Source: Kuschelorhynchus macadamiae (Eukaryota; Arthropoda; Insecta; Coleoptera; Curculionidae). From it: a stretch of 64,000 bases of DNA. The DNA is taken from the NCBI GenBank assembly GCA_030620095.1, contig JAUTXW010000066.1:310001-374000 (forward strand), read 5' to 3'. Positions within the stretch are counted from its first letter, which is position 1; every line of letters starts with the position of its first letter. Shown here piece by piece: positions 45,163 to 57,119 of this stretch. The notes beneath the pieces were generated by a model, which made no database searches, was not told where the DNA came from, and was given only the letters and a program-made list of their open reading frames with translations. The position numbers and the translations under genes are program-made.

Positions 45163-45625
45163 ATGTCTATCTTCAACTGTTTTTGGTTTATTGATGTTTG
45201 ACAATTGACATTTTGAACGGTTGGACCTAGAGCAAAATAACTTTCACATTCCTATCTTAGTTTTTGATAAGCTATTTAATTGAATATATTCATATGAAAT
45301 GTAGGTGATGCAGGTGATCACCTTACTTCAAGACCTTTCACCATTCCATAGTACCCCTTTTAAAAAACACTTAGAATTGACCATAGAATCCAAAAATGTA
45401 ATAATATATAGGGTGTTCCGTTTAAAAAAACGCAACATCCTTGGCGTAACACTTTTGTTTCTCATTCAATTGTTTATTTGTTACGATTTTCGAATTCTCC
45501 GAGCTAAAAGACATCGATTGGCTATTTTGAAGTTCTTAAGAAATACGAGAGAAGTCAAAAAAAAATCTGTTTTTCCTCCTTAATGGAAGACCCTGTACAT
45601 CTATAGGGTTCTCAAGATGAGGTTT
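45163..45625. repeat. Partial MITE copy without LINE (empty site)
   Basis: 45163-45375 matches 39190-39420 and 45376-45625 matches 41740-42000, in the same orientation. The left inverted arm is missing. Confidence 0.8.
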
Positions 45626-46085
45626 CAGAAGCAGCCATGGGATCTCCGCTGACACCAGAGGTAGCGAATATCTTTATGGAAGCTTTTGAGGATAAATATC
45701 ATATATGTAGACAACACTTTTGTAATATGGCCACATGATCCAGAAAACCTCTTCGTGTTTCTTCATCATCTGAATCAAGAACATGCTAATATAAAATTTA
45801 CAACGAAAATTAAGTCAGAAGGCACAATTCCATGTCTAGATGTTTTTGTGCAGAGGAAAGGAGATGGTTCCTTAGGACGCTCTGTAAATAGAAAACCAAC
45901 CTATACCAACAGATACCTAAATGCAAATTCGCATCATCATCATCATCCGGCACAAAAGAAATTAGTTATTAATTCTTTGGTTTACACAGCCCTCGCGACT
46001 TGTTGTCAAAATTCTTTTCATGACCTTCAACACTCACGTTATAAGTTGCAAAAATTCTTCATGAATTTAAAATTGTTTTATACCT
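45626..46085 (+). pseudogene. PLE reverse transcriptase fragment
   Basis: AAMGSPLTPEVANIFMEAFED, a short deletion, then YVDNTFVIWPHDPENLFVFL (catalytic YVDD changed to YVDN), HANIKFTTKI, PCLDVFVQRKGDGSLGRS, KPTYTNRYLNANSHHHHHP and KLVINSLVYTALATC. Same lineage as the 3.4 kb copy. The frame runs 45686-46087 with shifts at both ends. Confidence 0.82.
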
Positions 46086-46194
46086 AGTATTCGTGGGCTG
46101 TTGTCTGAAAAGCTAAGGGTGCAACTAGCGGAGGCTCTGGTGTCTTTTTTTTTAACTATTCTAATCATGTTTATGGGACCTTTCTGGACATAAA

Positions 46195-46535
46195 AAATCC
46201 AAACCGAATTCAAAAAGTACAAAACTCTTGCTGCCAATTTGTTCTTGGTCTCCGCAGGTTCGATCATGTTTCTACTAAGACGAGAGAATGGCTAAACGTG
46301 AAAAACAGAAGAAAACTGCACTTCGGCGGATTTATTCAGTCAGTAATGACAACTGGAAACCCCTTATACCTAAGGGCAAAACTACTAAATGTAAAGCTTC
46401 CACATGCCAGGAGTATTTTTCTTATCAAGCGTCAGTTCTTTACAATAGCCTACCTCTTGAAATAAACACTCTAAGCAATAAGGCTTTGAAGAAAAAATAC
46501 ACAAACATAATTCGAACTAAACAAAACAACAAGTG
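46195..46535 (+). pseudogene. LINE C-terminal fragment
   Basis: In one frame: NRIQKVQNSCCQFVLGLRRF, DHVSTKTREWLNVKNRRKLH and GNPLYLRAKLLNVKLPHARS, the post-reverse-transcriptase region found in Jockey/I-like LINEs (IQ..QN...RFVLGLR... and KT.EWL.V..RR). Ends at a stop-rich tail. No catalytic residues. Confidence 0.65.
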
Positions 46536-47100
46536 AATAAGTAATCCATTTTATGCGTTATTTTTATAGTATTATCTTGTGATGAGTTTAGTGTGTTGTA
46601 TATTTATTTCTCCGTTTTTTTCTTTCCTCTGATGTTTTTTAATTATATTGATTGTATTGGTAAACCTGTGTTTTTTGCACACTTAAGTTTTTTCTTTTTT
46701 TAAGAATTTTTGTAATAATTTTAACATTTTTTAGCACAAAAACGTTTTCTTTTTCTATATACAGATTGGCTGTTTAAATTGTGTACATTTCACTAGGTTT
46801 TTATTTTAGTTGTGTCTGAATCTTTGTTTAAGTGTATTAATTAGTACATCGTGTTGCCATCATTAGGTTAAGTGTAAGAATAGTGTACACAAAGCTAAAC
46901 TACGCCTACTTATGGCTTTAATATCAAATATTTTGATTATTTTATAAAAATTATTAATGAAAATGAGAATGATTAAAAATAAAAAGACGTTTATTACTAA
47001 TATTATTATCTCGACTTGTCTCACAGTATTCCGATGGTTGTATTTAATACTGACGAGATTATACCAAGTCAGTACAAAAAAAAATAAAAAACAAAAAAAG
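46536..47100. other. AT-rich, no gene seen
   Basis: Long T- and A-runs; no family features. Confidence 0.4.
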
Positions 47101-47500
47101 GAAAAGGAAAAAAACAATAACTTGCGTATTAAGAAATGATTTAACGATGTTACATGTTTTCAAAATGACCGATTTCTGGATGTTCCTGTGAATGTCTGTA
47201 TTAAGTCCTAATTGAGCCAAATGCGGTGTAAACGTTGTTGGGGTGAGACCTGTTACTGATATGAAGAGAGATGACGAGAGGAACAATGATGATTCTTTCC
47301 TGTTTCCACAGCCCTTTTACTTCCATTGTCAAGTCGGTGTATTTGGCGATCTTCTCACTGTATTTCGCTTGAATGTTCTCATCGTTGGGGATATCCATGT
47401 CAATTAAATAAGTGATTTTCACTTTTTTGGATTGAAAGGTGATATCGGGTCTGTTTGCGGAGATTGTTTTATCTGTGTGGATGTTAATGTCCCAGTAGAG
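47100..47500 (-). pseudogene. LINE-type ORF C-terminal relic
   Basis: Minus strand: ANRPDITFQSKKVKITYLID, MDIPNDENIQAKYSEKIAKY, DLTMEVKGLWKQERIIIVPL, then in a second frame NIQKSVILKTCNIVKSFL. This series (RPDI, LIDM.IP.D.N, EK..KY.DL..E, IPVV) is the well-known tail after the reverse transcriptase in several LINE groups. Two frames; fragment only. Confidence 0.65.
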
Positions 47501-47523
47501 TTGTAATTATTATTATTAGTATA

Positions 47524-47640
47524 AGAAATCATGGTTCTTGGGTTAAGACAGGGACAAATTGAGATTACTTTTCGACGTTTTGCTTGCGGTTGTACGAAGC
47601 ATCTTCAGGGATTTTCACTGCACGAGATTAGAACACTGAA
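47524..47640 (-). repeat. PLE terminal flank fragment
   Basis: AAGAAATCATGGTTCTTGGG, CGACGTTTTGC, GAAGCATCTTCAGGGA and CACGAGATTAGAACACTGAA match the PLE flank at 3382-3500. Confidence 0.8.
47570..47612 (-). ncRNA. Minimal hammerhead, covariant helix II but G12 lost
   Basis: CUGAAGA (47608-47602), unpaired U, helix II GCUU/AAGC (47600-47597 with 47585-47582), then AAAA-C-GUC: the catalytic G12 is A at 47581. Compared with GCCU/AGGC the third pair changed on both sides (C-G to U-A). Inactive by current understanding. Confidence 0.6.
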
Positions 47641-49118
47641 TGCAGAAGGAAAATTGCAAAGTATATTAAAAAGTGGGGTGTTAGGACGTTTGACGTTTGA
47701 CGGTTGTTTGAAGTTACCACTAAGAAATGTATTGAGAATATATTCAAAGTTATCGTGGAAGTTCTATTTCAGAAAAAGATACATAATGGCTATTCTTTGC
47801 CATTTTAAATTTTTCTCAAATGTGCTTATTTTGGGATTGATTAAGATTAAACCATAATATTGGTGTAATCGGTGTTAGACGTAGAGGCAGGTCATAGCCC
47901 CCTGAAGAAATGAAATTAATAACATACATATTTTGGAAGAATTTACATCCGTAATAGTGTTACATAATACCTTCTCCGGCTGATGGTGCCATTACGTGTA
48001 TTCATAAACACAAACAGAATTATACTTTTCAAAATTGTCTCGATCTTCGATCTTTGCTCTTAATAACTCATTCTCGTCGGAAAGAGTTTGGTAATAACTT
48101 TCGCAATGGTTACTTTCTCGAGCATCTCATCTGACTGGTTTTGTTGTTGTTAATCAACATAATTGTTTAACACTAAGTGGTATTTTATACGTTTTTTTCT
48201 ATAATGGTGTTTAAATAAATAAATAAGTAGGTCCTTCTAAATTAAACTGCTATTCATAAATTTCCATTTACGAGATTTTTCAGTTCAAATTCAATATTCA
48301 CTATCTACTATTATTTGATAAAATTGAGTGCTATACACACACACATCTGAGGGAATGGATATTGCACTAAGGATATTAGACAGCCAATTTTAAGTCAGGA
48401 CGGTATATTGCAATGAAATTTAGAACGATAATATATGAGCAAATACTCCATCTTAAAAAAAAATGACAGCTTTAAATGTCAAAAAGACAGGTAGGCGCAG
48501 TTTCCAAACTTTTTTTATGGAAGAAGGGGCCGTGTTATACATCGTTCGAAACGTTTTTTTATTCTTAATTCAACCCCCAAATTTGAAAATATTTGATTAA
48601 GCAGCTCTCAAATGATGATCAATAACAATGTTTCGTAATGAAATCATTATTATACTTTTGGGATATTTTTTGAGGTTACCAATGTCAATACTCCATACTA
48701 AGTGAAACACGAAAATAAATGGGTAAATATTTTATAGTTTAACAATTAATAAAAAACTGATAAAACGACTATGCACCTACCTGTTATGGAGGATTTCAGG
48801 GTTTATTCAATACCTACTAAACAACGAGGCCTACCAGCTGAAATTAAAATAAGCCATACGTCACCACATCTAGGCCGACAGTCGTCTTCCCTATGAATTA
48901 CATTAAAGCATAGACCAATGCAGTTTTACTTATGTCGTATCGTTATAACTGGCCATTAGACGTACTGGCTGACAACCAGCACTTGCTAACCGAAAACAAA
49001 ACAGTGTGAAACATGATGTCGTTGTTCGTGAATTAGAGTAAATAGAGTCGCTTTGTCTTCATTTTTGGTGAAAATTTAATTATATTTATTAGTTTTTGTA
49101 CGTTTAAATTCACATAAG
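47641..49118. other. No gene seen; one PLE scrap
   Basis: GAGGGAATGGATATTGCAC...GGATATTAGACAGCCAATT at 48350-48395 matches the PLE connector at 4013-4052. Otherwise AT-rich and featureless. Confidence 0.45.
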
Positions 49119-49510
49119 TATGCCGTTTAAGTGTTGTACGCCTAACTGCCGGGGTAATTACAAAACCGGACCAAAAGTTCACGTTTTTAGTTTCCCACAG
49201 ACAGTGATTTGCAAAAAAATGGCTACGAACAATTCCGGCGGGATGATTTAGTGCCCAATAAAAAAACCATAAAGTGTGTGAGCTATATTTTTCTAAAGGT
49301 TGTATAATTTGGGATGTTTCAGAACAGGATCCGAGAACAGGTAACATTATTTCAGCACATTTAAAAAAACCCCGATTAAAAGAAAATTGTGTACCAACGG
49401 TTTTCCCAAATTGCCGCAATTATTTGTCGAAAAACGTTCTTGACCGCAAAAGTAAAGATGAAAAAAATAAAGAGGCCACATTTTTTTTTAAAGTTTTGAA
49501 AAGTTTTTAA
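49119..49510 (+). pseudogene. THAP-domain (C2CH zinc finger) fragment
   Basis: MPFKCCTPNCRGNYKTGPKV opens a THAP DNA-binding domain (C-x-x-C near the start, then VHVFSFP). The rest appears in three successive frames: WLRTIP, then RRDDLVPNKKTIK, then VCELYFSKGCI (the C..H/Y-F half) and VPTVFPNCRNYL. THAP domains occur in P-element-like transposases and in host regulators; what follows here gives no catalytic domain. Pseudogene or very old relic. Confidence 0.68.
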
Positions 49511-49995
49511 AATTATTTCTAAATTTTAATTCAAGGAAAGGGTGGTTTTTCAGTCAATATTCACATTATTGCCATATTTTATGATATTTCCTCAACTATC
49601 CTGTAAAACACGTAGACTTCGGCGGCCAACACATCCTTCAGTATACAAAAATGTGCGATATTTTGTACCTTTCCAATGACACAAAATATCCGAACCACGC
49701 ACAGATCTATGAAAATCTCATGGCATTTTACATTTTTCCAAGACTTTTTAGACTGTTTCTATATCTTTGGCGCACCATTTTGTCTTATAACTACCAAAGC
49801 TGCCATCCCTTCATCTTAATAAACATTTTTTCATGACACCTCAATTCAGTAAATCCATAATTCTCCTACCGGAAAGTCATCTTAAAAAGAATCGGCCAAA
49901 ATTCCATTTTGTTGCATTTGTAAATAGCATTTAATATTCATTTATTTATATTAACACTAATATTTTTGGGTAAATTCAATATTGGTGACAACACT
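49511..49995. other. No gene seen
   Basis: AT-rich stretch after the THAP relic without recognisable coding sequence. Confidence 0.35.
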
Positions 49996-49999
49996 TGTC

Positions 50000-50200
50000 T
50001 CAAACAAACCTCAAAACGATGATGCAAGTATCGCCACTCCCACCCTTAGTCCTAATGACAGTTTGCCAAGTCTTTAAAAGTGTTCTTGTATCTTCAGAAA
50101 CAATAGCCGATAAACGCTTGTTAACACTTTTGAACAAATCTCTCAGTGCCGAATGTGAGATATTGAATTTTAGTGCCCACATTCGAAGATTACATGGCAT
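50000..50200 (-). pseudogene. Fragment of an uncharacterised transposon protein
   Basis: NLRMWALKFNISHSALRDLF, then LSAIVSEDTRTLLKTWQTVI and KGGSGDTCIIV. The pattern LR.WA..+NI.H.AL..LLK...LP.DARTLL.T is familiar to me from insect and cnidarian transposon-encoded proteins, often next to THAP or zinc-finger parts. I cannot name the family. It is opposite in strand to the THAP fragment. Confidence 0.5.
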
Positions 50201-52420
50201 TTATATTTTTAATAAGATGTTTTGCCCAAAACAAGTACAGAAACAAAATAACCCCTTAAAACAGTATGACGTCAGTTAAGCTATGATAGTTCTGTAGTGT
50301 TTTTTCATAGAACAAAAGGGTTTGAATTATGACTTATTTACTCTATAATGATTCTAAAACATTTATTATTTTATTCACTATAACTACTTCATAGAGCTTT
50401 TTCCCAGCAGCTTCCATATGTGTATTGTCACTTAGCATCCCCTTACACAATAGTTAGATAAAGAAACCATAAGAGGCATTAAAGAGTAATTCTATAAGAG
50501 TTTCGTAGGAGATGGTATAATTCTATAAGGTGCTATTTAGCATCGGTTTTACAGTAATATGATTTTACAAAATACAACTCAGTGTTACATTGACAATGCA
50601 AAAAAGTTCTATTGCTCTAAATGTATAGAACTATTTTTCTAGCTGGGAGGCTGCCATTTGGAAAAAAAAAGTTGGAGTGCCTTTCTTTTGAACAACCCTG
50701 TATACTTTTTAGCTTAGGTAAGTTTCGAGCTTAAAATGGGTCATATCCAATAAAACTAGCAATACTAGCTGAAAACCAAATCTCAGTATCTCGTTTTAAA
50801 AATATTCTATTTTAAGTTTTGCCTAAAAATTCGTTTGTTTCGTTTTGTCTCTCCAGCAGTTTAGTTTATGTAGGGTTATAGAACCAATAGTTTTTCGTAA
50901 TCGACGCTTTGCTATAAGGGATTTTATTGCCAAAAGATAGTCATACATTTTCGAGACATTACACGAACTTCTCAACCATAGATAAAAGTTTATGGAGGAA
51001 TGGAACGGAATATTTTGTAGTAGTGCGCACGTCCGTATTCGAGCGCCATCTGTTATATTGTAAACAAATACTTGCTAATTAACGTGTGTCATAGAGAGTA
51101 GAAAATTGTTATAAATATAGAATTTTAGGATTGGGTTACGCGCCGCGAGATGGCTTTTTCATGCTTTGGCGAACAATTTTAATTTTTAATTACTACGCAC
51201 AAAAGGTATGGACTACCATTAATTACTCAATTAACGGTGGCTGGTTTGAAAAGTTATCTAATACGTCGAATTTATTTTAATTAGTTAGATTTCAGGAAGA
51301 ATTTTCAGTATACTGCATTTCAACTGGGCTAACATTTTTTATTGAACTCATTATTTTTTATTTTCAAAATTTAAGTTTATTGATAAAATTTTTAACGATG
51401 TAAACTGGTAATGCGGGCTACGAGAATGAATTAAAATATGCTTGCATTTATTTTTAACATTTTGTATTACTTTATGGAGTCTATTAGCAATCCAACAATC
51501 CAAAGTATTAATTGTCATTGAAACCAGCAAAAAATTGTATCTTAGACTCCTAGATTATTAATTTTCCAATATGCATTAATAAAATTAAGTGTAGTTTGTT
51601 ATTTTTCTCAAAATATACGTAAAATATTTACATCAGTAAATACTCGAGATACGCTCTACTGAATTTTATTTAAAAACTTAAATTTTGAAAACCAGAAAAA
51701 AATTGGTTTCTTTAAATAAATATTGAAGCAAAGAAAAGCTCTATTATTTACATCCTGGAAACTATCTCTAGAATATAACAAAAATTAAACAAAAATTCGA
51801 CATGCTAAGTAAATTTTCAAAACAACCCCCAACATTTGAATAATGAATGGTAGTCCTTGTTTTTCCCCAGTAGAAAAACAAATTTAAAATATGTTTTGCA
51901 AAAACATATTTAATACTCATATGTTGAGTCTTACTCTGATTTATTATGGTAACAAGATTAAGTTATGCCTGCAAAATCTCAAATTACAGGCCTCCAGAAC
52001 TAGATTCGTTGCAATATATTTTAAAATGACTTTTTTTTATTTGAGCGTTTCAGTCAAATTTATATTGCTTTGGGGAAAAACGTAATTTGATAGACAACTT
52101 CATTTAATGCAACTTTATTTATTAGTTACAATATTTACAATTTACTTATTTAACATTGAATTAAAAATTCAAATTAATCAGTCATTCAATTTTCTTATAG
52201 TTCATTGTTTATTACAATGTTTCATTTGATTTTGCCCAAACGGCCATTTTAACTTACCAGAAAAGTAAATAAAAAAGCCACTAACACTAATATTCTAATA
52301 AATTGTTTTTAAGTGTTTTCACCATAACTTTATAACAATACACCACTCTTAAGCTTAAAAAAAATGACAAACGTAACGAATGACGCTCACTAATCACGCA
52401 TGACGTAGATAAACGTTTAT
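50201..52420. other. AT-rich, no gene seen
   Basis: No coding frame or transposon end I can support; ACAACCCTGTATAC at about 50692 may be the tip of an ACAGGGTG-type element. Confidence 0.4.
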
Positions 52421-52560
52421 GGGGAAAACACGCGAGGAGTATAAAATGGAGGGTGATGACGCTTTGCTGTCACCGACGACATTTGACAATTTAAAGTTCG
52501 ATCATTGCGCCATCTCATAGCCTGTAAATAAATACAATACTGCATCAAATTCCGATTAAG
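52421..52560 (+). promoter_or_regulatory. Weak candidate promoter (TATAAAA)
   Basis: TATAAAA at 52440-52446 follows ACGCATGACGTAG (CRE-like TGACGTA) and a GC-richer stretch, and precedes a TGATGACGC/TGTCACCG block. No downstream exon can be shown. Confidence 0.25.
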
Positions 52561-53172
52561 AGTGCGCAGGGTATGTTCTCAACAAAATCGAATAAATGGC
52601 CGTCCTATTTAGTATGCAAATTATAAGTGACGTTGAAATCATCAATTACGCCACGAATGGTAAAAAAGCTTAACTACTGTTAAACTTCCAAAGTAGATTA
52701 ACGCAACTTTATAACTTGTGCGCTTCCATGTCTGCCTTTTTTCGTTATTTATAAAATATAAATTTAACGTAATTCGATATGCAAATAAATATCGCATAAT
52801 AAGCATTTGTGTCATTCAGAATTATTAACAATACGACATATTCGGATGGACGTGCGGTAAACCGTTAACTTTCTCTGTCGTCGATCCAAACAAGCCGACT
52901 ACCGACCGTGAACTTATTTTAATTGCCCTTAACATAGTCATTGTGGAGACAGTTGAAAACTTAACTACTTTCATTTTTCAAAAATCGGTATCGGTATGAT
53001 AATGGGCTTCACCAATATAAACAAGCCAAATAAGTACATGCTGTGTTCTGTTGGTTTAACGTACGTGTAATACATGAGATTTTTACGACTGATTGCTTAC
53101 AAATGATCTCTGTAAAAAAGCATTGCTTTAAATACATTTAGCCTTTTCATATCGTAATTTTTAATTTTTAGT
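52561..53172. other. No gene seen
   Basis: Region upstream of the copia 5' remnant; AT-rich apart from a short CpG-containing run at 52850-52910. Confidence 0.35.
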
Positions 53173-53209
53173 TGTTGTAATATACACATTTCTCGTTTCA
53201 TTTTTAACA
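53173..53209 (+). repeat. Collapsed copia 5' LTR (37 bp)
   Basis: Begins TGTTGTAAT and ends CGTTTCATTTTTAACA, exactly like the two ends of the 176-bp 3' LTR (60357-60532), but the middle ~140 bp is missing. Confidence 0.75.
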
Positions 53210-53224
53210 GGTTATGGGCCTAGC
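53210..53224 (+). promoter_or_regulatory. Primer-binding site, initiator Met tRNA type
   Basis: GGTTATGGGCCTAGC directly follows the LTR end. Copia elements are known to prime from an internal part of the initiator methionine tRNA with a GGTTATGGGCCCAG-type site; one base differs here. Confidence 0.75.
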
Positions 53225-53669
53225 ACATCGGGTCTTCTAAAAAAGTTCGGTTAATTTCGTAGTGTTTAGTGTAACATAACACAATGGCTGGTAATTTCAT
53301 ACTAATAATAATCCTAAATTAAAAGGACGGGAAAACTATGATGATTGGGCGTTTGTAGTCGATAATTTTCTAGTTTTGGAGGAGTTATCTAAATGCATAT
53401 CAGAAGTTGTGGACGCAGATCGCCAAAGCAAAGGCAAAGTTAATTTTCACTATCGACGCATCCTTATATCGACGCTGTCGCGGCAAAACGGCACAAACGC
53501 CATCTGCCCAAATTTTCAGGAGAAAGAAAAAACGTTACTATTTGTTTAATATTAATTATTAGATCGCGGTAACTAGCCTCAAATTTTTTTCACTTTTACC
53601 ACGTATTTTAATAATATGCAAATACTTTTTTAATTGTTATTAATCCCAAATTTAATGAAAAAGTAAAAA

Positions 53670-53835
53670 AATTGGCGCTTGTGCCAAGTCAAATCCAGTA
53701 GTGGTGATTGTGCCATAAGAACTGCAGGCGCTTGTGCCAAGTAGGTCGAGGATATATCATTCAAAGTGGCGCTTGCTAGAGGATATGCCATTGGAAAAAT
53801 AAGGATAATGATTGGAATATGATCGCTTATGCCAA
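53670..53835. repeat. Left subterminal motif array
   Basis: Motif TTGGCGCTTGTGCCAAG at 53672 and GGCGCTTGTGCCAAG at 53728, plus weaker forms GATTGTGCCATAAG (53706), GTGGCGCTTGCTAG (53766) and ATCGCTTATGCCAAAT (53822). Likely transposase-binding sites by analogy with other elements whose ends carry repeated motifs. Confidence 0.7.
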
Positions 53836-53914
53836 ATAGAAAAAAATCATTCCATTTAGGTTTTATTACTAAATTTCATGTGAATTAGGTAAATATTCCC
53901 TAAAATGATGAAAT

Positions 53915-54530
53915 AGGTTTTTAGAAACTTTAAAATGAGTAAAACAAACAAATCTGATACAAAAAATATATTCGTAACGTAGGGAAACTCAACTAAAAAA
54001 GACATACTGTCACATACAGTGTGACAATTTAAGTCCGCATCATAAGGGAATTTCTTCCGAAATGTGATTACGGCAATCGACTTCCATATGGTGCGGACTT
54101 AAATTGTCACACTGTAGATATAAACATCTTACAGCATTAAAAAAATAATAGTTTTCAGAATCTTTAAACTTAACTAAACAAAAAACAAACGGGTACAAAA
54201 AATACCTACGTTCTTAATGCAAGGGAACTCAACTAAAAATGCATACACATGAACATAACTAAAAAACACTAACATTGCAATCTTGCATTATTAAAAAACA
54301 TATGGGGTTTAGATACTTCAAACGAAATTAAAAACAATCTGATACACAAAAAAAATATTCGTAACGCAGAGACCCTTAACTACATATTATCATGCTACAT
54401 GTCATCACGTAACTATCATTTAAAAAGAAAGACAATGGTTTTCAGAAACCTTAAAATTTGTAAAAAACAAATCCGGTACAAAAATAAAGCACATAGTGAT
54501 GAAAATTTTAAGTAAAAAACGCATGCTATT
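53915..54530. repeat. Four diverged tandem units of ~134-154 bp
   Basis: Phrases TTTTCAGAAACYTTAAAAT, CAAATCYGRTACAAAAA, ATTCGTAACGYAGGG and AACTCAACTAAAAA recur from about 53917, 54151, 54305 and 54438. The first spacing (234) falls to 134 when the inserted 98-bp MITE and its TA are subtracted. Confidence 0.6.
54017..54114. mobile_element. 98-bp MITE with 30-bp inverted ends
   Basis: CAGTGTGACAATTTAAGTCC at 54017 and its inverse ending 54114, flanked by TA on both sides. Tc1/mariner-type ends; no coding capacity. Confidence 0.9.
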
Positions 54531-54561
54531 ACAATACTTGTAAAAAACAACAAGAACATGG

Positions 54562-56935
54562 TTAACAAACATAATATTTCTCATTAAGCAAATCTTCCAC
54601 ATCCGTTTCATCCAGCCTATCTGGAACCATACTACTAGTTTTAAGTGATAAATATTCAGCGTGAAACTCTGATTTAATAATAAATTGTGGACATAAGGTT
54701 TTCAAATTTTCGTATTTAAGTTTTGTGATTGGCTGTTCACAAAAATATGCTAATCGAGGTTGTGAGTCTTTTTTAACCTGAAAATCGACACTTTCAAGTT
54801 TTGGATTCAAAAATGAAGTTTCAATTTTTACATTTGGATCGTTTTTTAACAAAGTGGCTCGTGTTATGGAAGATATTTTTATTTTGTTAGTTTTCTGTGT
54901 ACACAATGTTTTGAAATCCAAAAAGTCGTGAAAGCGTTGTTGTTTAACAATATAAGGTTCTGGATTTATGCGAGCATTCCTTAATATAGTGGGCCATTCA
55001 GAGGGAGATTGGACAATTTTGGTTTTAATACTTTTTTCAATGACCCCATGCATGGAATCTACTGGCATATAAGTATGTCCAGTTATAAGATACGTAATAA
55101 CAATTTCATTAATGTGCTTTGAATTATTTAAAAAGTATCGTAACATTAATAGAATATATTTATTTTTATTTTGGCCGGTGCAATTATCACAGTATAATGA
55201 TATTTTTTGGTATATTTGTCTCTTATCAACTTCAGTCAAAAATTGTAATAAATTAGAGCAAATTTCATTACATCCACGTTTTCCATCTTTTTCACCCCAC
55301 AGGTAACAATAACCCTTTCTTGACGCTGTCTCGTACACAGTAAAATTGTACACGGCATATTTTCTACTAAAGCCTATGGTCATACTATCTCCATGCGGTG
55401 TCGACAAAACTTTTTGTAAGTCGAAACTAGCGACCAACATTGTGGTTTCCTCGACGGCTTGATTTTGTTCCTGTAAAAATATTTTTTTTACTGCTTGTTT
55501 TTTCTGTAAATGTTCGTTATAGCTTTCTTGTTCTTTTATTGTTTTTAGGTTTCCAGGTAGTTGTTCATATCTTTGACATTTGGAACATTTATCCTTTTTT
55601 GGTACATGTATCCCAATATTAAAATGAGTTTTTAAAAGTTCCATAAATTTAGTCTTTCTTAACAATATACAATTGTCTCTCTTATCCTTAAGTGCCTTTT
55701 CATACGTTCGGTAAACATTGTTTAAACTTTTTACTTCAGCAGGTAAATACTTTTTGGAACTTGAACTTCGGCAATAATGTGATGGGATAAGTGGTAGCGA
55801 GTTGATGAATTTCTTAAAATCTTGAACTTGTTCCTCGGACGCCCTATTATATGGCCTATGATGTCCTCTTGCATCTGAGACGGGAAATTTAATTTCATTT
55901 TTGTTTTCTATAACTGTCCTTAGCAACCTAACAGTTATTCCCATGGTGTTAATTAAAAACTGTTTGCAAACCTTTTGCCTAACACCTTTTTTTTTAAGAA
56001 ATAGTCGTGAGTAAACTTACGTTGTATCTTATTTTTTTATTTACGTCTGCGTTTTATTTGTCCCACAGTTACACATTCACTTAAATATGACTTTTGTTTC
56101 ACGCCACCCTTTAGATTCCAAAAAAAGTCAAATATTTCCTGACGATCTTCAGCTGAAAATAAATTACACTTGTTAAAACATGGTTTATTTTCACAAGGAT
56201 TTGGCTTAATTTTTTTGGCATTAATAATCTGTCCTCGAGTATTAATATACTCTTGTCCAGAATCTTTAAGAAATTGACGACGTTTCCTTTTATTCATTTT
56301 TTGCATAGCGTTTTCTTCGTCTTTTATTTCGTCAATCTGTTCTATCTGATTTACAATTCCATTTTTATTTCTATCGTCTAGTTGTCTTTTTCTTCTCCTA
56401 TTTATTGTTAATTTTTCCGTACTAGAGTCTTCTATCTCCGAATCATTGCATGACGATACTTCGTAGTCGTCCCTATTATCGCTGGGGTCGGTAGAATTTT
56501 CTTGAATTTCATTCATCGCTTTATCTTCGTTGCATTGATTTTTTGCATTTGGCAAAAAATATCTTCATTTTCTTTTTCTGCATTTGTTAAAATTATATCG
56601 GTAGAAGATAATCGAATTTTTACATTCTGCCTTTCACCCTCGTTCTGTTGATTTTCTGCATTTGATGAAATCATATCGGTGAAACCCGAGGTGTAACGAT
56701 CATAAGGCACTTCCTCTATAATCACTTCATTGAAGAGATTATCAGGTGTATCATAGGCGGTACTGATATTGGTATTATTGGTGAAGTATTCTTTCACAGT
56801 TGGATTGTCTTCATGCCTCATTTCAAAATTAGCAAAGGTGCTACAGACTATATTATTTCCTGATAAAGTAGATGTCCCAAAATAATTATTTTCTGACATC
56901 ACAAACCGGGTACTTGCATTTACACCCACAGCCAT
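54562..56935 (-). pseudogene. Sola-like transposase, nearly complete
   Basis: About 790 codons in three blocks. Block 1 (56935-56513): acidic N-terminus, MSENNYFGTSTLS. Block 2 (56555-56037): INRRRKRQLDDRNKNG, then the Cys cluster NPCENKPCFNKCNLFSAEDR and IFDFFWNLKGGVKQKSYLSE. Between blocks 2 and 3, KFTHDYFL...VCKQFLINTMGI is readable once an A-run is allowed to shift. Block 3 (55944-54562): VPKKDKCSKCQRYEQL, ASFDLQKVLSTP (D1), YLWGEKDGKRGCNEI, YCDNCTGQNKNKY (D2), GHTYMPVDSMHGVIEKS (D3/E) and an acidic end. Faults: two frame breaks and one stop (near 56540, 56037 and 55990). Catalytic acids intact. Family name tentative. Confidence 0.8.
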
Positions 56936-57119
56936 AGTTGAATCAGTCTAAATTATCGTTTCTATTTCTATCACATAAACTGTAGTTTTTACTAATATTG
57001 CTTTTATTTGTAGTAGGACCAGTCTCTTCGCTGGCATTTTCGAAACTTTCAGATTTTTTATTTTGTGACGTGAGCAGCGCCAAAATTTTCTTACTCTTAC
57101 TATTCATCTACAACAAAAA

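Noticed and set aside
52421..52560. A second host gene start at TATAAAA
   Set aside because: No downstream exon or start codon with a donor is convincing; listed only as a weak candidate promoter.
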